Assembly: GCA_947493035.1 (NCBI GenBank)
Contig: CANLOW010000003.1
Span: 409,193-473,192, forward strand
Direction of reading: 5' to 3'
Length of the DNA stretch: 64,000 bases
From: an uncultured Aquimarina sp.
Lineage (GTDB): Bacteria > Bacteroidota > Bacteroidia > Flavobacteriales > Flavobacteriaceae
Numbering within the stretch: position 1 is the stretch's first letter; each line of letters opens with the position of its first letter. Of the stretch, positions 43,794 through 52,562 are shown piece after piece. The notes under the pieces are model-generated. The model had not been told where the DNA came from. It was given only the letters and a program-made list of their open reading frames with translations, and did no database searches. Both the position numbers and the translations under genes were made by a program.

Positions 43794-44687
43794 TTATTGT
43801 TTTGATAAACAGTCTGCAAACTTTAACGCAAACTTCTCTGCTATTTCATTTACACGATCCACATAAAATGTTTTAGTATCAGATAAATTTTCACTGTTAA
43901 TATCTTCAATTTCTCGATAAAAATTAACGCGTAACTCATTCAAGTTTACATCGCAACCTATAGAGTGTAAAAGCTTTTCGTAGTTCTTCTTTATATTATT
44001 AATTGCCGTTTCAGCATTAATCTTTACTTTTTTCTGACGTAACAATTCAGTTTCTCTTTCTCTTCTCAGCTTTTCTTCTAACAACTTCTGTTTAGCAAGT
44101 TGTTGTTGAATACGTCGTTGTTCTTCTAATAACGTTTTTTGTTTATTTAATAGATCTTGTTTTTGTTGTTCTATCTCATTATTCTGAATTTGTCGCTCTC
44201 CGTAAGTGGAATAGTTATCATTGCTAGAAGAACGATTAGATGCTTCATAATCGTTATCATATTGATTGGATCTAGCGGCGGCTCTACTTTCCCCCTTAAA
44301 GTTCATTATATCGTCTACCGACATATTACTACATAGAGACAATGCATTCATCATTTGTTTAGCACTTTCCATAGCTCGTTTTGAATAAAATCTTGCTTCT
44401 TCCCATGAACTTTGATCTAAACATTTTTCTGCTGCTGAATACCCTTTATAAGCATAATCTGCTGCTTCGTTACATTCACAATCGATAGTTATAGATTCTA
44501 CTTCAGAGAAAGTTTCTAACGCTTTTTCCGACCATTCTTGAACGTGCTCCATATTGGTAGACTCGTATGCATTTTCAGTATGAGCTATACTATAACTTGC
44601 AGGACTGAAAGCATCATCACATGAAACTTGCGCTTGGACTTTTACGATTAAAATAAGGCTACTAAGTAGTAAAAATTGCTTGTACAT
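43794..44687 (-). CDS. Exported coiled-coil protein of unknown function
   Basis: The 297-residue protein has a signal peptide (FLLLSSLILIVKVQAQ). A Cys-containing helical repeat region covers about residues 22-120, where Cys residues may form disulfides (SCDDAF, DCECNEAADYA, KCLDQSSWEEA). A Gln/Lys/Arg/Glu-rich coiled coil spans about 170-215 (QQKQDLLNKQKTLLEEQRRI). The C-terminal 70 residues are helical with one more Cys near the end. I do not recognise a named family. It is the first gene of a unit with moeA, but no direct link to cofactor synthesis is apparent. Confidence 0.65.
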   Translation of the reverse strand: MYKQFLLLSSLILIVKVQAQVSCDDAFSPASYSIAHTENAYESTNMEHVQEWSEKALETFSEVESITIDCECNEAADYAYKGYSAAEKCLDQSSWEEARFYSKRAMESAKQMMNALSLCSNMSVDDIMNFKGESRAAARSNQYDNDYEASNRSSSNDNYSTYGERQIQNNEIEQQKQDLLNKQKTLLEEQRRIQQQLAKQKLLEEKLRRERETELLRQKKVKINAETAINNIKKNYEKLLHSIGCDVNLNELRVNFYREIEDINSENLSDTKTFYVDRVNEIAEKFALKFADCLSKQ

Positions 44688-44833
44688 AGGGGATTTTTAA
44701 GTTTAGAGCACTCCAAATATAGAAGTATTACTTCACAAAAGCAATTCCTAGATTAGACAAACGACTCAAAAATATCGATATAAATCATGAAAGTATCCTA
44801 GGATGCTAACGACATTAATGTATATTTAATGAT

Positions 44834-45343
44834 ATGAATAAAGAAATAATCGCTGCCGTTAACTATAACTTAAACCAAGCTAACGAACTTTTAACACAAA
44901 TCGATGTAGAAACGTATGTCAACGAATCTGTTGGTCCTTTCTTTTCTAGTATAGGATCTCACCTTAGACATACTTTGGATTTCTTTAATTGCTTGATCGA
45001 CGGATTGGATGGAAATAAAATCGATTTAACCGCAAGAAAAAGAGATAATACCATTGCTACTAATATTGATGCAGCAAAAGACTTAATTCAAAACATACAA
45101 GAAACACTTTTTCGTTTTAAAGACATCAATACAAACTATCTTGTTCATGTCACAGATAATCTTGGACAAGGTAATACAGAGATTAACTATACATTAGAAA
45201 GTGTATTATCTCATGCTAATAGCCATATGATTCATCATTTCGCTATGATAGGATACATCCTTCATAGTTTAAACATTAATGTAAATATTGAAGGTTTTGG
45301 GTACAACGCCTCTACTCCTGAAGAACAAAGAAAAAGTAAGTAA
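44834..45343 (+). CDS. DinB-like four-helix protein
   Basis: The 169-residue protein resembles the DinB/YfiT metal-binding superfamily: an N-terminal helix with SIGSHLRHTLDFFNCLIDGL and a C-terminal SHANSHMIHHFAMIGYIL supply the His residues that typically bind a divalent metal. No catalytic activity can be assigned; family members include thiol-dependent transferases and proteins of unknown role. It appears to stand alone. Confidence 0.7.
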   Translation: MNKEIIAAVNYNLNQANELLTQIDVETYVNESVGPFFSSIGSHLRHTLDFFNCLIDGLDGNKIDLTARKRDNTIATNIDAAKDLIQNIQETLFRFKDINTNYLVHVTDNLGQGNTEINYTLESVLSHANSHMIHHFAMIGYILHSLNINVNIEGFGYNASTPEEQRKSK

Positions 45344-45452
45344 GCTTTATCTAAAACACACCTTATTAAACATTATTTAGGCGATAAACTAATTTTCATA
45401 AAAGGTCACATTTCACTATAACCTAAGGTCTGTTTAATATCATATTATAGCC

Positions 45453-45460
45453 TACCTTTG
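45453..45460 (+). promoter_or_regulatory. -7 box TACCTTTG of the DEAD-box helicase gene
   Basis: TACCTTTG matches TAnnTTTG and lies 17 bases before the GTG start at 45478, supporting that start codon. Confidence 0.5.
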
Positions 45461-45477
45461 TATTCAAATTTTTTCTA

Positions 45478-46833
45478 GTGAATTTTTCTGATTTAAATTT
45501 AAATACACCTCTTCTAAACGCTTTAGATGATTTAGGGTTTAAAACTCCTACACCTATCCAAAAGGATTCATTTCCTGTGATCATGTCTGGGAAAGATGTA
45601 GTAGGTATCGCCCAAACAGGTACTGGTAAAACATTAGCCTATTCGTTACCCATCTTACGTATGTTACCCTATAGTGATAAACGCTTACCTCGTGTTTTGA
45701 TCATGGTCCCTACAAGAGAACTTGTAAATCAAGTAGTAGATGAAGTAGAAAAACTAGCTAAATACCAAAATCACAAAACCCTAGGTATTTATGGAGGAAC
45801 CAATATCAACACACAGAAAAAAGCCTTAGTAGAAGGTTGTGATATAATTGTTGCTACTCCTGGTCGATTATATGATTTAGCATTAGCAAAAGCTGTTAAT
45901 TTAAAAACGATTCAAAAACTTATCATTGATGAAGTAGATGTAATGCTTGATCTAGGCTTTAAGTTTCAAATAGAAAATATTATTGAATTACTGCCTGTAA
46001 AAAGGCAAAGTATCTTATTCTCTGCTACAATGACTGAAAAAGTTGAGAATATCATTAAAGATTCGTTTGTTAGTCCTATTACCATTTCGGTAGCCTTAAG
46101 CGGAACTCCACTTGCAAATATTACTCAGGAAGGATACCAGGTTCAAAATTTTTATACCAAATTAAATTTATTACAGCACCTACTGGAAGATAAAGAAACT
46201 TTTCATAAGGTTATTGTTTTTGGAAGTTATAAACGCATGGTCGATCGTATTTTCGAAGGAATCCAAATGCATTTCCATGAACAAATTGCTGTAATACATT
46301 CTAATAAAACACAAAACTATAGAGAACGAAGTATTAAACAATTTGAAGCAGGTGAAAAACGTATTCTTGTAGCCACTGACGTGATGGCACGTGGTATTGA
46401 TATAGAAAGTGTCAGTCACGTTATCAATATTGATACACCTACTTACCCCGAGAATTATATCCACAGGATTGGACGTACAGGGCGTGCCGAAAAAAAAGGG
46501 CATGCCATTGTTATGACTACGACGAAAGAAAGTTTGTTCCTGGAAGATATTGAAAAACTAATGCAAATGAAGGTAACTCAATTACCTTTCCCTACAGATG
46601 TTGAAATATCTACAGAACTAACTCCTGAAGAACGTCCTAAAATAAAGGAAATTGATACGACCCGTCGTAGAAAAGGAAGTAAAGGACCTGAAAAAGGAGC
46701 TTCTTTTCATGAAAAGAAAGACAAAAATAAAAAAGAAAATCTGGGAGGTAGTTACCGAAGAGAGATTGCGAAAAAATATAAAAAACCAAAAACTAAAGGA
46801 GATAAAAATTTTAACAAACGATTTAAGAAGTAA
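45478..46833 (+). CDS. DEAD-box RNA helicase
   Basis: The 451-residue protein starts at GTG and has the full helicase core: Q motif (FKTPTPIQKDSFPVI), Walker A AQTGTGKT, PTRELVNQ, TPGRL, motif II as IDEVDVM (DEVD instead of DEAD), SAT, and DVMARGIDIESVSHVI with HRIGRTGR. The last 75 residues are a strongly basic Lys-rich tail, typical of RNA-binding extensions in the RhlE/CsdA-like group. It probably remodels rRNA or mRNA, often in the cold. It is monocistronic. Confidence 0.93.
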   Translation: MNFSDLNLNTPLLNALDDLGFKTPTPIQKDSFPVIMSGKDVVGIAQTGTGKTLAYSLPILRMLPYSDKRLPRVLIMVPTRELVNQVVDEVEKLAKYQNHKTLGIYGGTNINTQKKALVEGCDIIVATPGRLYDLALAKAVNLKTIQKLIIDEVDVMLDLGFKFQIENIIELLPVKRQSILFSATMTEKVENIIKDSFVSPITISVALSGTPLANITQEGYQVQNFYTKLNLLQHLLEDKETFHKVIVFGSYKRMVDRIFEGIQMHFHEQIAVIHSNKTQNYRERSIKQFEAGEKRILVATDVMARGIDIESVSHVINIDTPTYPENYIHRIGRTGRAEKKGHAIVMTTTKESLFLEDIEKLMQMKVTQLPFPTDVEISTELTPEERPKIKEIDTTRRRKGSKGPEKGASFHEKKDKNKKENLGGSYRREIAKKYKKPKTKGDKNFNKRFKK

Positions 46834-46955
46834 ATTATCCCAGGATAGGCTCTTAAAACAATTGTAATAATAAACTACTTTGAAGCAAACTATAGGTATA
46901 ATACCCTTTTGTAATACCATTAAAAGTCTCTTCTAAATCCTAATACTTTATTTTC

Positions 46956-47822
46956 ATGACAACAATAGAAAACACTTTTCTAAAAGTAACCATCAAAAAT
47001 TTAGGAGGGGAAATGATAAGCCTTTTCAATAAAGAAACCAATACTGAGATGTTATGGCAAGGAGACCCTACATTTTGGAACGGCCAAGCCCCTATCCTAT
47101 TTCCTACTGTCGGTAATTTAAAAAATAATGCCTATATCCATAACGGAAAAAAGTATAAATTAGGAAGACATGGTTTTGCTCGACGCAGTAATGAGTGGTT
47201 TATTGAAAAAGTAAGTGATTCTCAAATAACGGCTACCCTAGCGGCTACAAAAACTTCCTTAAAGGTTTACCCATTTCAGTTTGTATTAGAAGTAACTTAT
47301 ACTTTAGAAGGGAAAAGTCTAATTATTAATCATAAAGTTACCAATGTAAGTAATGAACCTCTTCCATTTTCTATAGGAGGACACACAGCCTATAATATTC
47401 TTGAAGCAGGAACAAATCATGAAGATTACTTTTTATCATTTTCTGAAAACGAAACGGATAAACGCTATTTTTTAAATAATGATGGTTTAATTACTGGGGA
47501 AACCAAAACGGTATTAGAAAATTCAGACAAACTACAAGTTACTGAAGATTTATTTGAAGAAGATGCATTAGTTTTTAAACATTTAAAATCTAAAACAATA
47601 GGTTTAAATGGTCCTGAAGGCAAACTTTTAGAAGTCTCATTTAACGACTTTCCATTTATAGGTATTTGGGCAGCCCCTAAGGCTCCTTTTATTTGTATCG
47701 AACCTTGGATTGGTCATGCCGACACAGTAGAAAGCACACAAAATTTATTTGATAAAGAAGGAAGTATTTCCTTAGCACCTTCTAATGAGTTTGAAGCTAG
47801 TTATCAAATTAATATTTTTTAA
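46956..47822 (+). CDS. Aldose 1-epimerase family protein
   Basis: The 288-residue protein has the galactose-mutarotase fold signature: LGGEMISLFNKETNTEMLWQ, PILFPTVGNL, the active-site segment LGRHGFARRSNEW, then FSIGGHTAYNIL and the later IGIWAAPKAPFICIEPW with the catalytic Glu. It belongs to the short LacX/YeaD-like group, which act on aldoses or hexose-6-phosphates. There is no signal peptide, so it acts in the cytoplasm. It lies alone between the helicase and ABC exporter genes. Confidence 0.88.
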   Translation: MTTIENTFLKVTIKNLGGEMISLFNKETNTEMLWQGDPTFWNGQAPILFPTVGNLKNNAYIHNGKKYKLGRHGFARRSNEWFIEKVSDSQITATLAATKTSLKVYPFQFVLEVTYTLEGKSLIINHKVTNVSNEPLPFSIGGHTAYNILEAGTNHEDYFLSFSENETDKRYFLNNDGLITGETKTVLENSDKLQVTEDLFEEDALVFKHLKSKTIGLNGPEGKLLEVSFNDFPFIGIWAAPKAPFICIEPWIGHADTVESTQNLFDKEGSISLAPSNEFEASYQINIF

Positions 47823-47950
47823 GCATTAATAGCTATTTAACTATTATTAGAATCATTATTGCAAAAACTGGTTAAAACTTAGTTAATAGCTGATAGTACT
47901 CTTTATTTAATTCGTCATTTTGTAAATAGAATTTTTCATTATTGTGAACT

Positions 47951-49696
47951 GTGAGTAAAAACATCAATAAAAAATACAACCTAAGCAAAGCTTTTAAAGA
48001 AATCATTTGGCCTAGAAAAAAACTAGTTTTCATAGGTCTATTTTTGATCATCATTAGCAGACTATCCGGTTTGGTTTTACCAATGGCTAGTAAATATTTG
48101 ATTGATGATGTCATTGTTAAAAAAGACATCGAGATGCTTTGGTGGCTTATTGGTGGTGTTATTTTGGCTATTATTTTACAAGCAAGTACCTCTTTCTTAT
48201 TAACACGAATATTGAGTGTACAAGCGCAATACCTCATCCGTGAATTAAGAGTAAAAGTTCAAGAAAAAGTATTATCCCTACCTATTTCCTTTTTTGATAA
48301 TCAAAAATCCGGGGCTCTGGTATCTCGAATTATGAGCGATGTTGAAGGGGTTAGAAATTTAATAGGAACTGGATTGGTACAATTAATCGGAGGGTCCTTT
48401 GCCTCTATTGTCTCATTAATTTTATTGCTTCGTATCAGTGTTTCTATGACACTATTTGTTTTGATACCTGTTTCTATTTTTGGAATTATCGCATTAAAAG
48501 CATTTAAAAAGATTCGTCCTATTTTTAAGAAGCGAACCGTCATTAATGCTCAAGTTAAAGGGCGTTTGACAGAAACCTTAGCTGGTGTAAGAGTGATCAA
48601 AGGATTCAATGCTGAAAAACAAGAACAAAAAACATTCGAAAAAGGAACGCTAGATATCTTTGAAAACGTAAAAAAGAGTTTAACTGCAACGGCTTTAATG
48701 AGTAGTTCTTCTACCTTTCTCTTGGGTGTGGCAACTGCTGGCATTATGGGAATTGGCGGTTATTACATGATGAATGACATAATCTCTAGAGGAGATTTCC
48801 TATCATTTATTATGTTACTTGGTTTTATGGTAGCACCGATTTTACAAATGAGTAATATTGGAAGCCAAATTACTGAAGCATTTGCTGGGTTAGAGCGTAC
48901 TGAAGAATTAATGAATATTACTTCTGAAGATGATTTACCTGAACGTGCTACAGAATTAAATAAGATTGACGGTAATATAAAGTTCAAAAATGTGCGATTT
49001 GCATACGAAGAAGGTAAAGAAGTAATTCATAATATCAATCTAGAAGCTAAAAAAGGTACTGTAACCGCTTTAGTTGGTTCTTCTGGTTCAGGAAAATCGA
49101 CTATTGCTAGTTTAGCTGCTTCTTTCTTAAAACCTACCGAAGGTATTGTAAGTATCGATGAGCATGATATTAGTACACTAAAATTAAGTTCTTATCGAAA
49201 AAATTTAGGTGTGGTTCTTCAAGATGAATTCCTCTTTGAAGGAACTATACTTGAAAATATTATTTTCGGAAAACCTAATGCTTCTAAAGTAGCTATTGAA
49301 AAGGCGATAAAAGCAGCTTATGTTAGTGAGTTTACCGATCGCTTCGAAGATGGCCTAGAAACCTTAATCGGAGAACGTGGTGTAAAACTTTCCGGAGGAC
49401 AACGTCAACGTTTGGCTATTGCCCGAGCTATTTTAGCTGACCCTAAAATTCTAATCTTAGACGAGGCAACGTCTAACCTTGATACTGAAAGTGAATTAAT
49501 GATTCAAAAAAGTTTAGAGCATTTAATGGAAGGGCGTACTACCATTGTAATTGCACATAGACTTAGTACAATTCGCAAAGCAGATCAAATTTTGGTCATC
49601 GAAGAAGGAAATATAGTCGAACAAGGAAGTCATGATTCACTCCTTGATGCCAAAGGTCGCTACTTTGATTTGTATACATATCAGTCAAAAATATAA
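47951..49696 (+). CDS. ABC exporter, fused membrane and ATPase domains
   Basis: The 581-residue protein starts at GTG. Six membrane helices (about residues 20-310) precede an ATPase domain with Walker A GSSGSGKST, Q-loop VLQDEFLFEG, signature LSGGQRQRLAIARAIL, Walker B ILILDEATSNLD and the H-loop IAHRLST. It is a half-transporter of the ABCB/MsbA type that works as a homodimer. Lipid, lipopolysaccharide, peptide or drug export are all possible; the cargo cannot be told. It is followed closely by the symporter gene. Confidence 0.9.
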   Translation: MSKNINKKYNLSKAFKEIIWPRKKLVFIGLFLIIISRLSGLVLPMASKYLIDDVIVKKDIEMLWWLIGGVILAIILQASTSFLLTRILSVQAQYLIRELRVKVQEKVLSLPISFFDNQKSGALVSRIMSDVEGVRNLIGTGLVQLIGGSFASIVSLILLLRISVSMTLFVLIPVSIFGIIALKAFKKIRPIFKKRTVINAQVKGRLTETLAGVRVIKGFNAEKQEQKTFEKGTLDIFENVKKSLTATALMSSSSTFLLGVATAGIMGIGGYYMMNDIISRGDFLSFIMLLGFMVAPILQMSNIGSQITEAFAGLERTEELMNITSEDDLPERATELNKIDGNIKFKNVRFAYEEGKEVIHNINLEAKKGTVTALVGSSGSGKSTIASLAASFLKPTEGIVSIDEHDISTLKLSSYRKNLGVVLQDEFLFEGTILENIIFGKPNASKVAIEKAIKAAYVSEFTDRFEDGLETLIGERGVKLSGGQRQRLAIARAILADPKILILDEATSNLDTESELMIQKSLEHLMEGRTTIVIAHRLSTIRKADQILVIEEGNIVEQGSHDSLLDAKGRYFDLYTYQSKI

Positions 49697-49774
49697 GTAG
49701 TTTTTAGAGTCTAAAGCATTAAGTCTTTTCTATAGAATCTTTGTACTTTGTAGTCTCACTCAATACTTTTACGA

Positions 49775-51091
49775 TTGAAGAAACTAGCACTACACTGGCA
49801 AATACTTATCGGAATGCTCTTAGGGGTATTATTTGGCTATACGATGACTCTAACTCCCTGGGGTAAAGAATTCACAAAAGACTGGATTGCCCCAATTGGT
49901 ACTATTTTCATCAATCTATTAAAACTGATCGCTGTACCCCTTATTCTAGCCTCTTTAATTAAAGGAATTTCTGACCTTAAAGACATCTCAAAATTCAAAC
50001 GTATTGGAGGTAGAACTATTTTAATATATATAACTACCACCATTATTGCCATCATTATAGGACTAACATTGGTTAATGTTTTACAACCTGGCGCTAATAT
50101 AACGGAAGCTACCGTCGAAAAATTAACCGAAACATATGCTTCTAATTCTAAAATTAGTGCTCGAATTTCGGAAGCCAGTAAACAACAACGACAAGGCCCC
50201 TTACAGTTTTTAGTAGACATGGTACCTCAAAATGTGGTGGCTGCTATGTCAAACAATAAGCTAATGTTGCAAGTAATATTCTTTGCTATTTTTATGGGAA
50301 TCGCTATGCTTTTAGTTCCTGAAAAAGAAAGTAAAACCTTAAAACAGTTTTTTGACAGCCTTAATAGTGTTGTATTAAAAATGGTTGACTTAATTATGCT
50401 AGCAGCACCATTTGCTGTATTTGCACTACTTGCTAATGTTATCGTTACGGCAGATGACCCTGATATTCTATTAGCATTATTACGATATGCTGGTACAGTA
50501 ATACTAGGGTTAGTATTGATGGTTTTAGTTTATATTTCAGCAATTTCTTTATATACCAAAAAATCTCCTATTTGGTTTTTAAAACAATTAAGCCCTGCTC
50601 AATTATTAGCTTTCTCGACAAGCTCTAGTGCCGCTACCCTTCCTGTAACTATGGAACGTGTAGAAGAACATATTGGAGTCGATCAAGAAGTTTCTAGTTT
50701 TGTACTACCTGTCGGCGCTACCATAAACATGGATGGAACCAGTCTATACCAAGCCGTAGCTGCTGTTTTCATTATGCAAGTTCTATGGCCTGAAGGGCTT
50801 ACTTTTTCTAATCAGCTAAATATTATTTTGACTGCCTTACTTGCTTCTATTGGTTCGGCTGCTGTACCTGGGGCTGGTATGGTAATGTTAGTTATCGTTT
50901 TGGAAAGTGTTGGGTTTCCTTCCGAACGCTTAGCGGTAGGTTTAGCCTTAATCTTTGCCATTGACCGACCGTTAGACATGCTTCGCACTACTATTAATGT
51001 TACTGGTGACGCTACAGTAGCAACATTAGTCGCTAAAAGTGTTGGCAAACTTGGAAAACCAAATGTTAAAGATTGGGATGATCATCTATAA
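49775..51091 (+). CDS. Dicarboxylate/amino acid:cation symporter (DAACS family)
   Basis: The 438-residue protein starts at TTG (KKLALHWQILIGMLLGVLFG). It has the substrate-binding hairpin motif FSTSSSAATLPVTM, the helix 7 motif TINMDGTSLYQAVAAVF, and the second hairpin IGSAAVPGAGMVMLVIVLE with AIDRPLDMLRTTINVTGD. These are hallmarks of GltP/DctA-type sodium- or proton-coupled transporters. An insertion of about 60 residues after helix 3 (TEATVEKLTETYASNSKIS) is common in Bacteroidota members. Glutamate, aspartate or C4-dicarboxylates are the likely substrates. Confidence 0.92.
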   Translation: MKKLALHWQILIGMLLGVLFGYTMTLTPWGKEFTKDWIAPIGTIFINLLKLIAVPLILASLIKGISDLKDISKFKRIGGRTILIYITTTIIAIIIGLTLVNVLQPGANITEATVEKLTETYASNSKISARISEASKQQRQGPLQFLVDMVPQNVVAAMSNNKLMLQVIFFAIFMGIAMLLVPEKESKTLKQFFDSLNSVVLKMVDLIMLAAPFAVFALLANVIVTADDPDILLALLRYAGTVILGLVLMVLVYISAISLYTKKSPIWFLKQLSPAQLLAFSTSSSAATLPVTMERVEEHIGVDQEVSSFVLPVGATINMDGTSLYQAVAAVFIMQVLWPEGLTFSNQLNIILTALLASIGSAAVPGAGMVMLVIVLESVGFPSERLAVGLALIFAIDRPLDMLRTTINVTGDATVATLVAKSVGKLGKPNVKDWDDHL

Positions 51092-51104
51092 TTAATGTGC
51101 CTAT

Positions 51105-51842
51105 ATGGAAACATCATACAATCAAAATTATAGATTATCCAATCCTACTGAAACAGCCATTTTCAATAGAACAAAAAAAGTGTACTACTCATTGTATCGT
51201 GAGGCTTTTATTGTTTTTATAAGTATGGCTTTAATTATCTTGCCTTTATGTTTTATTGCCTTTCGCAAAAACTTTTTCGCAGGCTCATTAATGCTTTTTC
51301 TTTTAATAGTCACTATTTCCTTTAGCATATTAATAGGTCGAATTCTCAAAAAAAATGCAGCAGAGAAATCTTATAAAATATATGCTGATAAAGGTGAATG
51401 GATTTACCAATTAGAAGGGCATGGTAAAACAGCACAATACGTATCCAGAATAAATGGATATAAAACAGCAATGATTTTATCGCAATTTCATGAAACACCT
51501 ACCATCAAAAAGTCAGAATATATAGAATATGAATACGTTACTATATTCGACCCTCCTCCCACATTTGGTTATGGAAGATTCTTTGTATCTATTGGCGATC
51601 ACAAACTAACGGAAAGACATAAAGAAGTTTTTTTTAAAACAACCCCAACAAGCATTATTTCTATTATACTAAGTGCTGCTTTTGTAGTATCATTAATTTT
51701 TAATGTTGGAATTAAATTTGAATCTATTGAAGTAATCGGTGTTAGCATTTTTACTTTGTATTTCTTTTATAGAACTGTTAGAGGGTTTGTCAACAATAAA
51801 ACATTAGGTAAAACCATTACTAAGAAAAAATTTGACAACTAA
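51105..51842 (+). CDS. Membrane protein of unknown function
   Basis: The 245-residue protein has two helices near residues 33-75 (AFIVFISMALIILPLCFIAF, SLMLFLLIVTISFSILIGRI), a central soluble part of about 90 residues, and two helices near 180-225. The soluble part is rich in strands and aromatic residues (YADKGEWIYQLEGHGKTAQY). I recognise no family. Its stop overlaps the start of the PP-loop ATPase gene (TAATG), so the two are cotranslated, and it follows the symporter gene by 13 bp. Confidence 0.6.
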   Translation: METSYNQNYRLSNPTETAIFNRTKKVYYSLYREAFIVFISMALIILPLCFIAFRKNFFAGSLMLFLLIVTISFSILIGRILKKNAAEKSYKIYADKGEWIYQLEGHGKTAQYVSRINGYKTAMILSQFHETPTIKKSEYIEYEYVTIFDPPPTFGYGRFFVSIGDHKLTERHKEVFFKTTPTSIISIILSAAFVVSLIFNVGIKFESIEVIGVSIFTLYFFYRTVRGFVNNKTLGKTITKKKFDN

Positions 51843-52546
51843 TGTCTTTAAAAACATATTTCAACTGGAGTTCCGGTAAAGATGCTTCATTGGCTTTATT
51901 TTACCTTTTACAAAATAATGCCTTTTCTATAGAGAAATTACTCACAACTGTAAATGGTCATTTTAACAGAGTTTCAATGCACGGCTTGAGGAAAGAATTA
52001 TTGATAGAACAGGCAAATGCTATAGGAATTCCTCTTAAAGTCATTGAACTTCCTAAGGAACCCTCTATGGAGGAATACAATAAGTTAATGAATCAAGTTA
52101 TTGTTGATTTAACCTCAGAAGGTTATTCAAATTGTGCTTTTGGGGATATTTTCTTAGAAGATTTAAGAATTTATAGAGAAAAACAATTGCAGATACATAA
52201 CATCAAATGCCATTTCCCTTTATGGAAAAAGGACACGAAAGTTATTATTTCTGAATTTATTCGTTTAGGATTCAAAGCCATTGTCGTTTGTACAAAAGCT
52301 AATTTACTGGATGAATCTTTTGTTGGCAGGGAAATCGATGATAATTTCATCAACGATTTACCTGAAAACGTTGACCCTTGTGGAGAAAATGGAGAATTTC
52401 ATACGTTTTGTTACGATGGACCTATTTTTCAACATCCTATAAAATTCACCATTGGAGAAAAAGTATATCGTGAATACAATAACCCTGACAAAGACGCTAA
52501 CAAAGCTGCTTTAGGCTTCTGGTTTTGTGATTTATTACCTCTGTAA
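51842..52546 (+). CDS. Dph6-like PP-loop ATPase (diphthine-ammonia ligase family)
   Basis: The 234-residue protein has the adenine-nucleotide alpha-hydrolase PP-loop near the N-terminus (YFNWSSGKDASLALF) and the family blocks NGHFNRVSMHGLRKELLIEQA, CAFGDIFLEDLRIYRE and VDPCGENGEFHTFCYDGP. In archaea and eukaryotes this family amidates diphthine on elongation factor 2. Bacteria lack diphthamide, so the bacterial enzyme must amidate or adenylate something else, still unknown. It is one base overlapping with the upstream membrane-protein gene. Confidence 0.85.
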   Translation: MSLKTYFNWSSGKDASLALFYLLQNNAFSIEKLLTTVNGHFNRVSMHGLRKELLIEQANAIGIPLKVIELPKEPSMEEYNKLMNQVIVDLTSEGYSNCAFGDIFLEDLRIYREKQLQIHNIKCHFPLWKKDTKVIISEFIRLGFKAIVVCTKANLLDESFVGREIDDNFINDLPENVDPCGENGEFHTFCYDGPIFQHPIKFTIGEKVYREYNNPDKDANKAALGFWFCDLLPL

Positions 52547-52562
52547 GTTCTTCTTCTCGTTT

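Noticed and set aside
47872-48237. 121-codon minus-strand ORF overlapping the ABC exporter start
   Set aside because: It lies mostly antisense to a well-supported ABC exporter and has no recognisable motif; a shadow frame.
49837-50220. 127-codon minus-strand ORF inside the symporter gene
   Set aside because: Antisense shadow of a gene with clear DAACS motifs in its own frame.
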